Shown here: positions 1 through 10,611 of the stretch, piece by piece
Layout of the letters: each line of letters opens with the position of its first letter
How positions within the stretch are numbered: position 1 is the first letter of the stretch
DNA from: Azolla pinnata
Lineage: Eukaryota > Streptophyta > Polypodiopsida > Salviniales > Salviniaceae
Direction of reading: 5' to 3'
Assembly: GCA_037176905.1 (NCBI GenBank)
Contig: JBBBWG010031642.1
Coordinates: 3,243-67,242 of the forward strand
Length of the DNA: 64,000 nucleotides
Notes under the pieces: generated by a model
Seen by the model: only the letters and a program-made list of their open reading frames with translations
Told to the model about the DNA's origin: nothing
Databases searched by the model: none
Made by a program: the position numbers and the translations under genes

Positions 1-42
1 TGTATGTATGTATGTATGTATGTATGTATGTATGTATGTATA
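1..42. repeat. (TGTA)n microsatellite at left edge
   Basis: About ten copies of the tetranucleotide TGTA open the window. It is simple-sequence DNA, possibly continuing off the left edge. The stretch from here to position 447 is the 3' flank of the minus-strand PPR gene, and I see no gene in it. Confidence 0.9.
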
Positions 43-447
43 CAGACACTCTCCTCCCCTCTCAAGCCCTGAGAAAAAACTAGACATGCTGAGCACAATC
101 GGACCCTGTGTGCTTCTCTTAATTTCACAAACAAAATACTGCTCTCGGCTCAACTTTGAGACGATGGTGAACCTGCCCGCAAAATGTTGTTTGCCAACAG
201 ATAAGATAAGCGCGATTGTCCCCTGTCGACGACCGAGATTACTACTAATGGAATCTTGATCTTCTTCTGCAGCATCAACTATATGAGTGGACGAGCTACA
301 ATATCTCGCTAGCATTCCATTTTAAATCATTTTGCTCACGGCACTAGTGGCATGTGATGCGACGACAGTCCTGAACTTCCCATGAATTTCGCAGTCAGTC
401 CATTCGGACATTATGTACTACATTCCAAATCTCATCCTGGATTATTC

Positions 448-3048
448 CTAAACTCGGTTTCGCATCCCAGCTGCAGCATATATATTATTCATGCAAACAT
501 ATGCGGCTATGCACTTCGCATCCAGCTCTATTGCTTGCTCAAAGGCGTACTGTGCAAGCGCCACATTCACCCATTTATGACAAGAGCCTAGCAGAGTCAA
601 CCAGAGTTGAAGGCGTTCGGAATGCTCGATTTCTTCTATCGGAATCACAGCCTTGTCAAACTGCCCAGCACGACTAAATAGGTCAGCCATGCAGTTGTAG
701 TGATCCAGAGATGGTTTGAAAGAGCATGTACTGTTCATCGTTGTGAAGAAAACTTGTCCCTCGTTCACTAGACCACTATGACTGCATGCAGTAAGCAAAG
801 CGACGAAGGTGACTGAATTAGGCACTATACCTTCCCCTACCATCTGGTTCAATAGCAAAAAGACCTCTTTAATTTGACCAAGCTGGGAATATCCAGCAAT
901 CAGAGCGCTCCACGTAACGACATCCCGTACAGGAAGCCCATCAAACGCCCTTTGTGCTTTTACGATCGCGCCGAATTTGGAGTACATATCCACCAACACA
1001 CTACCAGCCATGATCTCTCGCTCTAGAGAGCCTTGCTTGCCCATCTCCGCATGAATGGATTCCCCCTTCTCCATGAACCCAAGATTGCTGCATGCTTTTA
1101 GAATACAAACGAAAGTTACTGCATCTGGTGATATGCTCTCTTCTCGTATCTGGGTAAAGCAGTTTAGAGCCTCGGCATCCAGCCCATGTTTGACATAGCC
1201 AGAGATCAGTGCATTCCATGAAATAATATCCCTCGCTGGAAGATCATCCAATATTTTACGCGCTTGCTTAAGCAAACCACATTTGGCATGCATGTCAACC
1301 AATGCATTACGGATCATCATATCTTGTTCCAACAAACCCTGGTTTCTAACCTCTGCATGTATCTCTTTCGCCTTCTCAGAAGAGCCGAGGCTACCACAAG
1401 CTTTCATGAGATTGACAAAGGTGACCGCATCCGGTGAAAGACCTTCTTCTTTCATCTTTTGAAGGCAGCAAAACACCTCATCATTCAAACCATACTGGGC
1501 ATAGCCTGCGATCAGTGCATTCCATGAGATGATGTCCCGAACCATCAGCGTATTGAACACATTCTCCGCCTTTGCAAGCGCGCCACACTTTACATACATA
1601 TACACGATTGCGTTCCCAAGCACGACATTTTCTCCGAGTAAGCCTTTCCTCTCGATTTCAGCATGTATCTCTTCTCCCTTATCAAGGGAAGACATGCTAC
1701 TGCAAGCTTTCAAGATGCAAGTAAACGTAACCCCATTTGGAGGGATACCTTCTTGTTCCATCTTGTTATAGCAATTTAAAGCTTCATCAGACAGATCACA
1801 TTGGACATACCCGGCAATCAACGTATTCCAAGAAACGACATCTCGTATTGCGATTTCATCAAACACTTCTTTTGCCTTTACGATTGCACCACATCTGATG
1901 TACATGTCCATCAGTGCGTTTCCAAGCAGAGTGTTCGTCTTCAGTAATCCTTGCTTCCTAATCTCAGCATGCACTGCTCCTCCCTTCGCGATCGATCTTG
2001 TGCTAGCATAAGCTTTCAAGATGCAAGTAAAGGTGGTTGCATCTGGGGCAAAGCCTTTATCTCTCATCTGTTCGAAGCAGTTTAAAGCTTCATCACTGAG
2101 GCCTTGCTGAGCATATCCATCGATCAAAGATGTCCACATGATGACATCTTGCACCGGAAGCTCATCAAATACTTCTTGCGCTTTTGTAGGCATACCGCAT
2201 TTTGAATACATGTCCACCAATGCACTACCAAGTATGATATTGTCCTTCAACAAACCTTGCTTGTAAAACTCAGCATATACCTCTTCTCCCTTTCTTGATG
2301 CTCCTATCTTACCACAAGCCTTCAAGATGCACGTATAAGTGACAGCATCAGAGGAGAGACCCGCCTCTCGCATCATTTTAAAGTAGCTTTGAGCTTCATT
2401 ACCAAGCCCATGTTGTGAATAACCAGCTATTAATGCATTCCAAGAAACATTATTTCTTTCTGGAAGTTCATCGAACACTTGTTGTGCTTCAAGAATGACA
2501 CCACATTTCACATACATGTCCATTAATGCGGTGCCAATCATGACATTATTCTCTAGTAACCCTTCTTTGATGAGATTTACGTGTATCTCTTTTCCCTTCT
2601 GTATCCATCCCGTGCTTCCACACACCTTCAATATGCAGGTAAAGGTGAATGCATCTGGGAATATACATTGTTCTTGCATCTGTCTAATGCAACTAAGAGC
2701 TTCATCTGCAAGTCCATGCTTAGCATACCCTGTGATCAATGAATTCCACGATACTACAGTTCGTGTTGCTAGTTCATCGAAGACATCTCGAGCACTCTTG
2801 AAGGCATTACATTTGACATACATGCTTATTAAAGCATTGTTGATGTAAACATCCTTGTCATATATCCTTCTTCTGAGAATATCAGCATGTATCTCTCTAC
2901 CCTTCCGAAGATCTTTCTTTTGCCCGCAAGTTTTTATGGATGCCAAAAGTGAAGCGTGATCCTGCTCTGTCACACCCCCCTTGAGTATCTCCATATGATG
3001 GTCTGCTTTCATCATTTTCGAAGGATTTGTTAAACATGAACTCTCCAT
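448..3048 (-). CDS. PLS-type PPR protein (PPR gene 1), intronless, 866 aa
   Basis: An uninterrupted 866-codon frame starts at an ATG (MESSCLTNPSK). It holds a tandem pentatricopeptide tract of the plant PLS class. Seven S motifs of the type VVSWNALIAGY alternate with P motifs (VTFTCILKAC) and L motifs (ALVDMYAKCG, IHAEI). The C-terminus has an E1-like segment (LWLTLLGSCHKW, then AAYVCMNNIYAAAGM) and stops just after it, so there is no E2 or DYW deaminase domain. The family consists of organelle RNA-binding proteins acting in editing, splicing or RNA stabilisation; an E-only protein would need a deaminase partner to edit. No obvious transit peptide is visible, and no upstream exon was found, unlike PPR gene 2. 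Lack of introns is usual for this family. The target RNA is unknown. Confidence 0.93.
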   Translation of the reverse strand: MESSCLTNPSKMMKADHHMEILKGGVTEQDHASLLASIKTCGQKKDLRKGREIHADILRRRIYDKDVYINNALISMYVKCNAFKSARDVFDELATRTVVSWNSLITGYAKHGLADEALSCIRQMQEQCIFPDAFTFTCILKVCGSTGWIQKGKEIHVNLIKEGLLENNVMIGTALMDMYVKCGVILEAQQVFDELPERNNVSWNALIAGYSQHGLGNEAQSYFKMMREAGLSSDAVTYTCILKACGKIGASRKGEEVYAEFYKQGLLKDNIILGSALVDMYSKCGMPTKAQEVFDELPVQDVIMWTSLIDGYAQQGLSDEALNCFEQMRDKGFAPDATTFTCILKAYASTRSIAKGGAVHAEIRKQGLLKTNTLLGNALMDMYIRCGAIVKAKEVFDEIAIRDVVSWNTLIAGYVQCDLSDEALNCYNKMEQEGIPPNGVTFTCILKACSSMSSLDKGEEIHAEIERKGLLGENVVLGNAIVYMYVKCGALAKAENVFNTLMVRDIISWNALIAGYAQYGLNDEVFCCLQKMKEEGLSPDAVTFVNLMKACGSLGSSEKAKEIHAEVRNQGLLEQDMMIRNALVDMHAKCGLLKQARKILDDLPARDIISWNALISGYVKHGLDAEALNCFTQIREESISPDAVTFVCILKACSNLGFMEKGESIHAEMGKQGSLEREIMAGSVLVDMYSKFGAIVKAQRAFDGLPVRDVVTWSALIAGYSQLGQIKEVFLLLNQMVGEGIVPNSVTFVALLTACSHSGLVNEGQVFFTTMNSTCSFKPSLDHYNCMADLFSRAGQFDKAVIPIEEIEHSERLQLWLTLLGSCHKWVNVALAQYAFEQAIELDAKCIAAYVCMNNIYAAAGMRNRV

Positions 3049-3295
3049 TTCTCATTCTTTATCTTCTCATTACTGTGCTGTAGCTCCCAAATACATGCTG
3101 GTTCAATATGCGGCAGAATCATCTACTCAATTTCTGCCCAGTTTCTGAATATATTCACTCACAAACTGGGTTCGATTTCAAGGACAAGCTGCCGAGCGTT
3201 TGGATGAGTAAGTAAACGAATTCCATGCATATATCTTTTTCCCATTGCTTTTTCTTCCTCGATCCATCATCAAAACCCTTGATACTGTTCTTCAT

Positions 3296-3690
3296 AAACG
3301 AAATGACCCATTTAAACCAACACCGTGCATGGCTGACCCACTTTCGCTACTCTGCAAAATTTTCCTTCTTTCTTTCCCCTTTTCAATGGATTTAGTAGAA
3401 TGGAAACAGACATGCGGCTCAATGATAGGAGAGTACATACAAACATATGAATTCTGCTTCAGCAACTGATGGGCTGGTCTGGAAGACAGCAACCAAACGA
3501 CCCATTTAAATCAACACCGTGCACGTCTGACCCACTATCGCTACTCTGCAAAATTTGCCTTCTTTCTTTCCCAGTTTCCATGGATTCACTAGAACGGCAA
3601 CAGGCATGCGGGCGGTTCAATGATACATTGAGAGTGCATACAACGAAGATATGGATTCTGCTTCAGCAACCGGACAAGCTCTGGAAGACG
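3296..3690. repeat. Two-copy tandem duplication, about 195 bp unit
   Basis: Unit 1 (about 3296-3490) and unit 2 (about 3491-3690) align along their length. Landmarks ACCCATTTAAA, GCTACTCTGCAAAATTT, TTCTTTCTTTCCC, TCAATGATA and TCTGGAAGAC recur 194-198 bp apart with scattered differences. It lies in the DNA between PPR gene 1 and the PRELI gene. No coding function is apparent. Confidence 0.85.
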
Positions 3691-4558
3691 GGAATCGCAT
3701 ACCTTCTCCAGGTTCATCTGAGCTCCGCGCATCTCTCGTGCCCTTAATCTATCCTTTCGACTCCATTGATTTCCATTGCTTGATGCCCGCAACTGGGCAT
3801 CAAATCAATGGAATCAAAGTGTAGGGTTTGCCAAGCCGAGCATCGGGAAGCAGCCGATCCGATCCTTCAAGAGCATCATGCCTTGCAGATTATCAGCAAC
3901 CGAGGCCTGTAGCCTTGAGAATGGGTCTACAGAAATCTGCCGCAAAGCGCTACCCAAACAAAAGAAGCAGCAATTTGAGTTAGAACTGAGAAGGGGTATT
4001 GTGGGCAATTGTGAGAAACTACACACAAGAAAGTCTTTTGAGAATTTCTACGTCCCTTTCTGCGTAGAAGTTGTTAGGGCTTGTTGGTCCTTCTTCTCCA
4101 TCGTCTTCTGCAGGCTTTCGAGCTCCTTCTCCGTCGGCACCTGACAAGGTACGCTTTGCTCGTCTGATTCAGCCCATCCTGAAGTCTGTTCTAAAAGCTT
4201 AAACAAAGTTTTCGTTCCGTTTTTCCCCTTCCCCCCTTGGTCCGATTAAAGCATACACTAAACCGATCTCAGAAAGTCTGTGGTCTTTCTGATCCAGGAG
4301 GCGTGATCATCGTTGTGAACAAGAAAAGAAAAAAAGCCAAGCTTTTCCCTGTGCTCCGGTCTAATCGTCGAGGCACCGCAAGAGCTAGGCTTTTGCAGCT
4401 TGAGGAATGAATTCATGTATCGAGGGGTGAAAGGCAAGTTAGATCTTCTGTAATCCCATCGAATCGCAATGCCAAGAGAAGTGTAGGATTTTCTGGTTTA
4501 GATTCACTAGCAAGAAGTTCGGAAGAGAAAGCAGAAGGAAGGCTAGGGGAAGAAAGAA
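3691..4558 (+). other. Upstream region of the PRELI gene
   Basis: No gene is seen here. The stretch from about 4000 has CT-rich segments and a possible 5' leader splice donor (GACAAG followed by GTACGC, near 4145). A purine-rich stretch, GAAGAAAGAA, directly precedes the ATG at 4559. The leader structure is an inference. Confidence 0.35.
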
Positions 4559-5116
4559 ATGGTGAGACGTTATACTCAGGAACATACATTCCTTCATCCA
4601 TGGGAGAGAGTAACCTCTGCATGTTGGAGGAAATACACAGACCCTGAGAACACCTCTCGTCTCTCCCACATCCTCGAGGTTGACACAGTACAGAGGAAGC
4701 TCGATCCTGGTGGGAAGCTCTTCACTAAGCGTGCTATCACTGTGAACGCCCCGGGGCCATGGTGGCTTCAGAGGATATTGGGAGAAACCGTTTGCCATTG
4801 CATCGAAGAATCAAACGTTGATGCCAGCAAGAAAGCTATGGAGATGGTAACTCGAAATGTTACACTCAAGGATTTCGTCTCCGTTGAAGAGAAATGCTGG
4901 TATTCTCCTCACCCTGAGAACCCTAACTGGACTGTGATGAAGCAAGAGACGAGTATCAGCTGTCATACTTTGTCTGGTCTAGCTTCCATGGCAGAGAAGA
5001 TCGAACAGAGATGTGTAGAGAAGTTTTTGCAGAACAGTGCTAAAGGGCGAGAAGTTATGGAGCATGTCTGCACTTATCTTGAAGCTGAAGCTAATGGAAT
5101 TGGTGCAAAAGTCTGA
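4559..5116 (+). CDS. PRELI/MSF1-domain lipid-transfer protein, 185 aa
   Basis: This intronless 185-codon frame matches the PRELI/MSF1 family (yeast Ups1-3, animal PRELID, plant MSF1-like proteins) over almost its whole length. Visible hallmarks are the start YTQEHTFLHPWERVTSACWRKY, the segment HILEVDTVQRKLDP, KLFTKRAITVNAPGPWWLQ, and the late WTVMKQETSI. Members work in the mitochondrial intermembrane space, where Ups1-type proteins carry phosphatidic acid between membranes for cardiolipin synthesis. The length agrees with the family, and the ATG at 4559 starts exactly at the conserved N-terminus. Just after the stop there is a possible 3' leader donor (ACAA followed by GTGAGT). Which lipid this member carries cannot be read from the sequence. 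Confidence 0.92.
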   Translation: MVRRYTQEHTFLHPWERVTSACWRKYTDPENTSRLSHILEVDTVQRKLDPGGKLFTKRAITVNAPGPWWLQRILGETVCHCIEESNVDASKKAMEMVTRNVTLKDFVSVEEKCWYSPHPENPNWTVMKQETSISCHTLSGLASMAEKIEQRCVEKFLQNSAKGREVMEHVCTYLEAEANGIGAKV

Positions 5117-7328
5117 AGAGAAAAAGACAAGTGAGTTTCTCTTTCCATTTTCATTGATCCATTCAACATCCCATGTATTTCTTGATAGTGTCTCTTGCTT
5201 GGCATTTCCTACACACACAGTAGAAGAGTGAGCTGGTTATTCCTTTCATTGTTGTTCTTTGAAATGCTTTCCTTTCTATTTGGTGGTGAATGAATAGCTC
5301 CTTTCTTGTTGTCTATGTTTTCAGTTGTTAATTCTTCTCATTTACAATTGTTCTTCATATGTTTATGTGAAGGTTGCATCTTTCGAAGGCTCTATGAGTG
5401 TTTTGAATGTCAAGATATACCAATCCATTTGCTAGTATGTTCGAATCTTTGTTGTCAATGTGGGTAAGGAAAATTACACCTTTGTTTCATGGTCCATAAT
5501 GAGGTTGAAGACTGAGTGAAAGCTACGTTTCTTAATGACTGTTAGTTGTATATGTTTCTAAGCCTGCTGGGAAGTAAAATGAGCGTTCACATGATGGATT
5601 CTTCCCAGTAGCTAGCTACGAAGGTTAGGATAATACTTGAATGAAAATAGTCAGAAAGTAGACTTCCTAGAAGAATATATGAAAGAGAACTCGGCTTGCA
5701 ATCAAGTTGTGATCATGTCTGGTCAGTAAGTTCTCAATCTATGTAAGTGCATTGATATGCCTTTTACAAGAGATTGTTTTGACGTGTAGCACTACTCTGT
5801 ACTTTTCATACAAAAAAGTGAAAGATAGCATTATGAATACTGAATACATTGATGGATGATCCTATTTAATACCCTGAACGAGTTTGGAAAAAATGCTACA
5901 GCATGCTGGGTTTTCTTCAAAGATAATACTGATTATCTCAAGTGTGGATTGCTTTGTTGATCTTTTGTCCGTGACAATTTTTCTTGGTGTACAAATCTTG
6001 CTGCTGTGCAAAGTATCTGTTGCAACCCATGTTATTGATTGATTCAATATATATTCAAAGATTAGGCATAAAGAGACATATCATCATTTTGGGTCCTGTT
6101 GTTTTTGTGCATGTAAAAATCGAAGAACTGATCTGTGTCTTCATGAGGCATTGTCTCATTTAGTTTATTTTCTCCACTTCCTCAGGCTTCTGTGATAATG
6201 GCGGCATTCCTTGCTGTTAAGCCAATGATTTTTGGGAACTTTACACATGGCACTGCCATTGTAACAGGAAGCTGGATAGAGTGCAAGCGTATTGGACTCA
6301 CTGAATTATTTGCCCTCTTGAAGTTTTCATAACACCAGATTAATAATAACTCTTCTAGAGCTTGAGAAAGTATTTCATTTGGTTCTTTTACTCAAATTGC
6401 TAGAAAAGAAGCATCCCTAAAAAAAAGTTGACCTTTATGGATGTGATGGCATCCATGATTTTTGAACAGCGGATTTCCTGTGCTCTCCATTTCTGAATAA
6501 ATCAAAGGTTTGTGTATTTCTTTGTTCCATCACACAAGAATTGAAGAGTGATTTTGGTATCCATGCTCTTCGGGGCACTGAATCTAACCTTTGGTATATT
6601 TCTTGTTTAGACAGTGGTATCAGGAATTCATCTGATTTCAGAGCTCTATGGCCTGATTAAGTTGAACCTGGGTTAATGTAGCAATATGCTTGTAAGTTAA
6701 TGTTGCCAAATTCACGGAGCATTATGTTAATAACAAGACTGTGAAATATTGACCAAAAATCATGAATGTTCTGAAATAGATGAACCCGAATTTAAGAGGG
6801 GTTGCATAAAAATTCACTGCAAATTTAGGTTCTTTTGATAATGTCATTGAGATAAATCTATTGATTTGATTCTATATACGAATAACAGAACAACCAGTCT
6901 TTACTAATTTAGAGAGAAGTGGTATCTGAGGAGGCAGGAAAGGGTGGCACCGGAATCTTGCTGACGAGAGTTATCCTTCCATATCATACATACTGATAAC
7001 ATGGTGTGAACACTAGTTTAGATGATATTTCAGCTGTTAAAGAAGCAGAAGTTCATCAATAATGCAAAGTATTTTCCTGTCTATCAGCAGCTTTTGTGCT
7101 TCCCGATCCTCGATCTCCCAACTGGAAGGTCCGTTCACAGCTCCATCCTTGATTTCGACACAAAGTCTACAAGGCCCGGGGGATAGATACTTCTTCTCGT
7201 GTGGCTCGAACGACATTTGGGTGTAAGCCTTAGAGAGCAGTCAGCGGGTTTTGGGGTTCCGGTAACCAAAAGTTGGCTTTGAAACTTTGGGCCGAGTCAA
7301 TGACAACAATGAAGCATCAAAGTAACCA
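5117..7328. other. Intergenic, AT-rich, no gene seen
   Basis: About 2.2 kb with stops in all frames and no recognisable domain. A CTCAG acceptor-like site near 6185 could close a 3' UTR intron of the PRELI gene, but this cannot be proved. I saw no RNA gene. Confidence 0.5.
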
Positions 7329-7665
7329 ATAGAGATATATAAATAGGTATTTGAAGAGCTTCAATCTGCTCTGATTTAGAGGTTATGGAAGGGGGGGGGG
7401 GTGGGGGGTTTGTTTTCCTGTGATTTTCCTCTCCATTGGGAAACACCCCACACATGCTCTCCTTTCCAAGCATAGGGTGCAGAAAAGGAAGAACAACTTT
7501 CTTGAGAATTCATTTCTGTTATACTGAGAGAGAGAGATACATAAATAGGTATATGAAGGAGCTTCAATCTGCTCTGATTTAGAGGGTTTTTTCCTGTGAT
7601 TTTCCTCTCCATTGGGTGGAGAAAGGAAGAGCAAGTTTTTCGAGAACTTCATGTCTGTTATTGTT
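7329..7665. repeat. Two-copy tandem duplication, unit about 140-197 bp
   Basis: The block ATAAATAGGTAT, GAAGAGCTTCAATCTGCTCTGATTTAGAGG, TGTGATTTTCCTCTCCATTGGG and GTCTGTTAT-like text occurs at about 7329-7525 and again at 7526-7665. The second copy lacks part of the middle of the first. Unit 1 also holds a G homopolymer near 7390. Confidence 0.8.
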
Positions 7666-8075
7666 CTAGTTTGTGAAACACAGTTCGAAGGCGGACTTAG
7701 GGTTTTTTTAGGGTTTAGGGGCAAACATGGAGAACGGAGTTTCGCGGTCACAATTCTAGAACACTACCAAAATGCCCTTTAGCCTTTTTATTTTATTTTA
7801 TCAGGCACTGACCTGCATAGCACTGCTCCAATTGGACAGAGCTCCAGCAGCGTCAGACGTTTTGGGGGTGATACGGGTAAGTTTTCAAAAGCCGCAAAAG
7901 AGCGCGAACAGGGTGTTTTTGGCTGTACGAATGTACTCTGCAGTGTCCACAGTCTGTTGGTAGTACGTCGAGATTCGTCGACGAGCTCTTGGAATCTGAG
8001 CGACATTCCGTGGAGCATTGGTGCCGATAGGAGAACGAGCAGAAAAAAACTCTATACGGAGCAATATCGTTTGAG

Positions 8076-8256
8076 ATGTCATGACAGTCGATTGCTACCT
8101 GCTCGATGGATGGATGGTTTGTAAATCCGCTACTTCTGGATGGTTTAGCATCGTTGTAAACAAAAAACCGCCGATTGATGCTATTATAAGCAAGGAATGT
8201 TTTCCTCGGCATGGTATCAGGGCAAGAGGACCTTCTGTACATGGTATCAGAGCAAG
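8076..8256 (+). mobile_element. LTR-retrotransposon remnant (TRIM-like or Copia-like)
   Basis: A possible terminal-repeat end (TCGGCA at 8206-8211) is followed at once by TGGTATCAGGGC, and 30 bp later by TGGTATCAGAGC (8242-8253). That string is the classic primer-binding site complementary to initiator tRNA-Met, common in Copia and TRIM elements. The TRIM-like reading, with a short LTR of about 135 bp starting near 8076, is inference. No element genes follow, so it is a fossil fragment of unknown age. The 30-bp unit carrying the site is duplicated. Confidence 0.4.
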
Positions 8257-8736
8257 AGGGTTTTCTCAATAAGTGCCAAGCATTTGGGCTTCAAACAAGT
8301 GATCTGGGGCGAAGAGTACAAAACAAACAGACTTGTCAACAGCAATTCTAGGTAGCAATTCTAGATGAACTCCCGACACTTGCTTTTGTATAAACTCCCA
8401 CTTGTTGAGAACTCTTCTGTTCCTATTTTGTGTGTGTTTTTTTTTCCGCTGTAAGGCGGTGGTCTCCTTTGCATCGATGCATCCCGTGTAACGGAAACAT
8501 CGATCAAAGAGGAAGAGGTCTAATCCATGCATATATATATATATATATACACATACATTTGGGCAAGACCAATGAATCAGTTCCTTCCCCAATCGACAGA
8601 ACATCGTCCGCGATCGATCGATCGGATCGAGGCCTAGCCAGAAAGGCAAGTTTTGATGCAATTGCGAATCAAGGCATTGCATTACACCTTCCATTCCATT
8701 CCAATACATTGCATTACAAATCACCAACCGTGGTTT

Positions 8737-8762
8737 AAGGGTTTAGGGTTTAGGGTTTAGGT
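8737..8762. repeat. Interstitial telomere-type repeat (TTTAGGG, three copies)
   Basis: Three TTTAGGG heptamers lie 3' of the minus-strand coiled-coil gene. Short runs like this (telo-boxes on the other strand) are common in plant gene flanks. Confidence 0.85.
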
Positions 8763-9231
8763 GCATGTGACCCCTCTCTTCCGAGGCACACTGTGCATTT
8801 GGAAAGCCTTTAAACCTAAAACCTCTTCTTCTTCTTCTTCTTCTTCTGTAAAATTTGCCCTTACTCTTCTTTATTTACAATCTCAGAGAGAAAACGAAAA
8901 CAAGTGGGCGAATTGCAGAGCCCCGCCATAGCCATGGAGCTGCACGACGCAGAACAAGAGGAGGAGGAGGAGGAGGATGATGATGATGATGAACGCAGGT
9001 GCATACAGCAACATGTCCGTAGATGCGATTCGCTTCTGCTTCGCCTCCCCCGATGACCAAAACTCGGCTATGTCGTAGGATTCAGACATAGAAGCAGACG
9101 AGAGGGGGATGGGGATGGCGATGGCGATGGGGATTGGGGGAGAAGAAGGAAAGGGGGAGGTGAGAAGATCTCGTCGTCGTCGTCGTCGTCGTCGATGATG
9201 CGGTGTTGAGTGTTTTTCGCCATAGCTATAT
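8763..9231. other. 3' flank of the coiled-coil gene with trinucleotide repeats
   Basis: It contains (TTC)n near 8822-8846, (GAG)n/(GAT)n near 8959-8993, GGGGAT/GGCGAT runs near 9105-9140 and (TCG)n near 9172-9197. Small frames here are low-complexity translations of these repeats. I see no gene. Confidence 0.6.
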
Positions 9232-10611
9232 CTATGAAGCTTTGCAAGATCCGAGCCGCTCCTCCAGCCTCTGGATTCTGTCCTGCATCAGGCTTTCGGA
9301 GCTCTGCAGGAGCCGCATCTCCGCTTCCAGCGCGGACGTTCGGTCCCGCTCCGCCAGAACCATGCGGAGGAGGTCTTGGAGGACGGTGGAATCGCTTGTG
9401 GGGGCGGAGAAGAAGCTGTTGGGCGAGGATGGATCGGGCGATGGAGGAGGAGGAGGAGGAGGGGAGGGCGATGGAGATGTCGGTGGGTTGCGGAACAGGT
9501 TGTAGGCGGGAGGGGGAGGGGGAGAAGCCATGGAGGGGAAGGAAGCAGAAGCAGAGGAGGAAGGATCCATGGAGGAGAAGGGCGAGGAAGAAGAAGACGA
9601 GGGCCAGGGCGATGGCGATGGCGATGGAGGTCTGAGGTCTCGTCTCCGGCTCAGCGTCTCCAGGTACTCGACCCTGCCCTTGAGGAAGCTCTCGGAGATC
9701 TGCAGAACGCGGAGCTCGTTCTCCAGGAACAGGGTGCGCTCGCGCTCGCCATGGACGACGCGCTGCGTGTCCATGAGCAGGACCTCGAGCGACTCGCAGC
9801 GGGCCTCGTACACGGCGGCGGCGGCAGCAGCAGAAGCGCCGCCATGGAAGCTCTCATCAGACAGGAGCGATGGCGGATACTTGCCTCTGTTGCTGGAGAT
9901 GCCTCTGTACTGTTGCCGCTGCTGTTGCTGCTTGTAGTAGAGGTTGTTGTTGTTGTTGTTGCTGCTGCTTCTGCTGCTGCTGGCTATGGTGCTGGAGCTA
10001 GGGTTTGTTCTGCTGTCGTCTTCATCCTCACCGCCTCCGCCTCCTCGCCGGAACACCAGCCCTGCAATTCCGCCGCTGAGCTTCCCTGTGTAGGGTATCA
10101 GCACGATGCAGCTAACGCTGAGAAGCAGCAGATACACCAGATAGCTCGACGACGATTGCCCACCTCCTCCTCCATTAGCGTTCATGGCAGAGAAGGTGGA
10201 TCTGCTGCTGTTGTTGTTGTTGTTGTCGGAGGACCTCCTGTTGCTGTTGAATGGATCCTTGAATCCCTTGGTCGCTGTGCTGTCTCCATTGCCATTGCCG
10301 TTTTTCATCTCCTTTGCTTCTTGCTTCTTCCTCTTCTTCTTCTTTGCTTCTTCTTCTCTGCTGCTGCTTCTTCTTCTTCTTCTTCTTCTTTGCTGCTTCT
10401 TCTTTGCTTCTTCTTCTTCTTTGCTGCTTCTTCTTTGCTGCTTCTTCTTTGCTTCTTCTTCTCTGCTGCTGCTTCTTCTTCTTCTTCTTCTTTGCTTCTT
10501 CTTCTTTGCTTCTTCTTCTTTGCTGCTTCTTCCTGTCGATGGTGGTGTGGCTTCTAGCAAGCTGTGTGGGTTTGTCTCCACACGATCTCTTCCATCTTCA
10601 TCCAAGAACAC
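9232..10611 (-). CDS. Single-pass membrane protein with duplicated coiled-coil motif, 459 aa (or 358 aa)
   Basis: I do not recognise this protein. It is open for 459 codons. One hydrophobic segment (SSYLVYLLLLSVSCIVLIP) sits about 50 residues after the internal Met of MKNGNGNGD. Two charged helices follow that resemble each other: LLMDTQRVVHGERERTLFLENELRVLQ-SES and LLRMVLAERDRTSALEAEMRLLQSSES. They are separated by a Pro/Ser-rich linker (PPPPPP, SPSPSPPP). The first 101 residues are almost all Lys, Arg, Glu and Ser, encoded by an AAG-rich microsatellite (10314-10540). That block could instead be 5' UTR, with translation starting at MKNGNGNGD (10308) to give 358 aa. The compositional bias is heavy throughout. 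Membrane identity and partners are unknown. Confidence 0.6.
   Translation of the reverse strand: MFLDEDGRDRVETNPHSLLEATPPSTGRSSKEEEAKKKKQRRRRRRSSSREEEAKKKQQRRSSKEEEEAKKKQQRRRRRRRSSSREEEAKKKKRKKQEAKEMKNGNGNGDSTATKGFKDPFNSNRRSSDNNNNNSSRSTFSAMNANGGGGGQSSSSYLVYLLLLSVSCIVLIPYTGKLSGGIAGLVFRRGGGGGEDEDDSRTNPSSSTIASSSRSSSNNNNNNLYYKQQQQRQQYRGISSNRGKYPPSLLSDESFHGGASAAAAAAVYEARCESLEVLLMDTQRVVHGERERTLFLENELRVLQISESFLKGRVEYLETLSRRRDLRPPSPSPSPWPSSSSSSPFSSMDPSSSASASFPSMASPPPPPAYNLFRNPPTSPSPSPPPPPPPSPDPSSPNSFFSAPTSDSTVLQDLLRMVLAERDRTSALEAEMRLLQSSESLMQDRIQRLEERLGSCKAS
10314..10540. repeat. CTT-rich (AAG-rich on minus) microsatellite tract
   Basis: About 225 bp of interrupted CTT/TGC trinucleotides lie over the N-terminal codons or 5' UTR of the coiled-coil gene. 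Long frames on both strands across it are products of the repeat. Confidence 0.85.
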
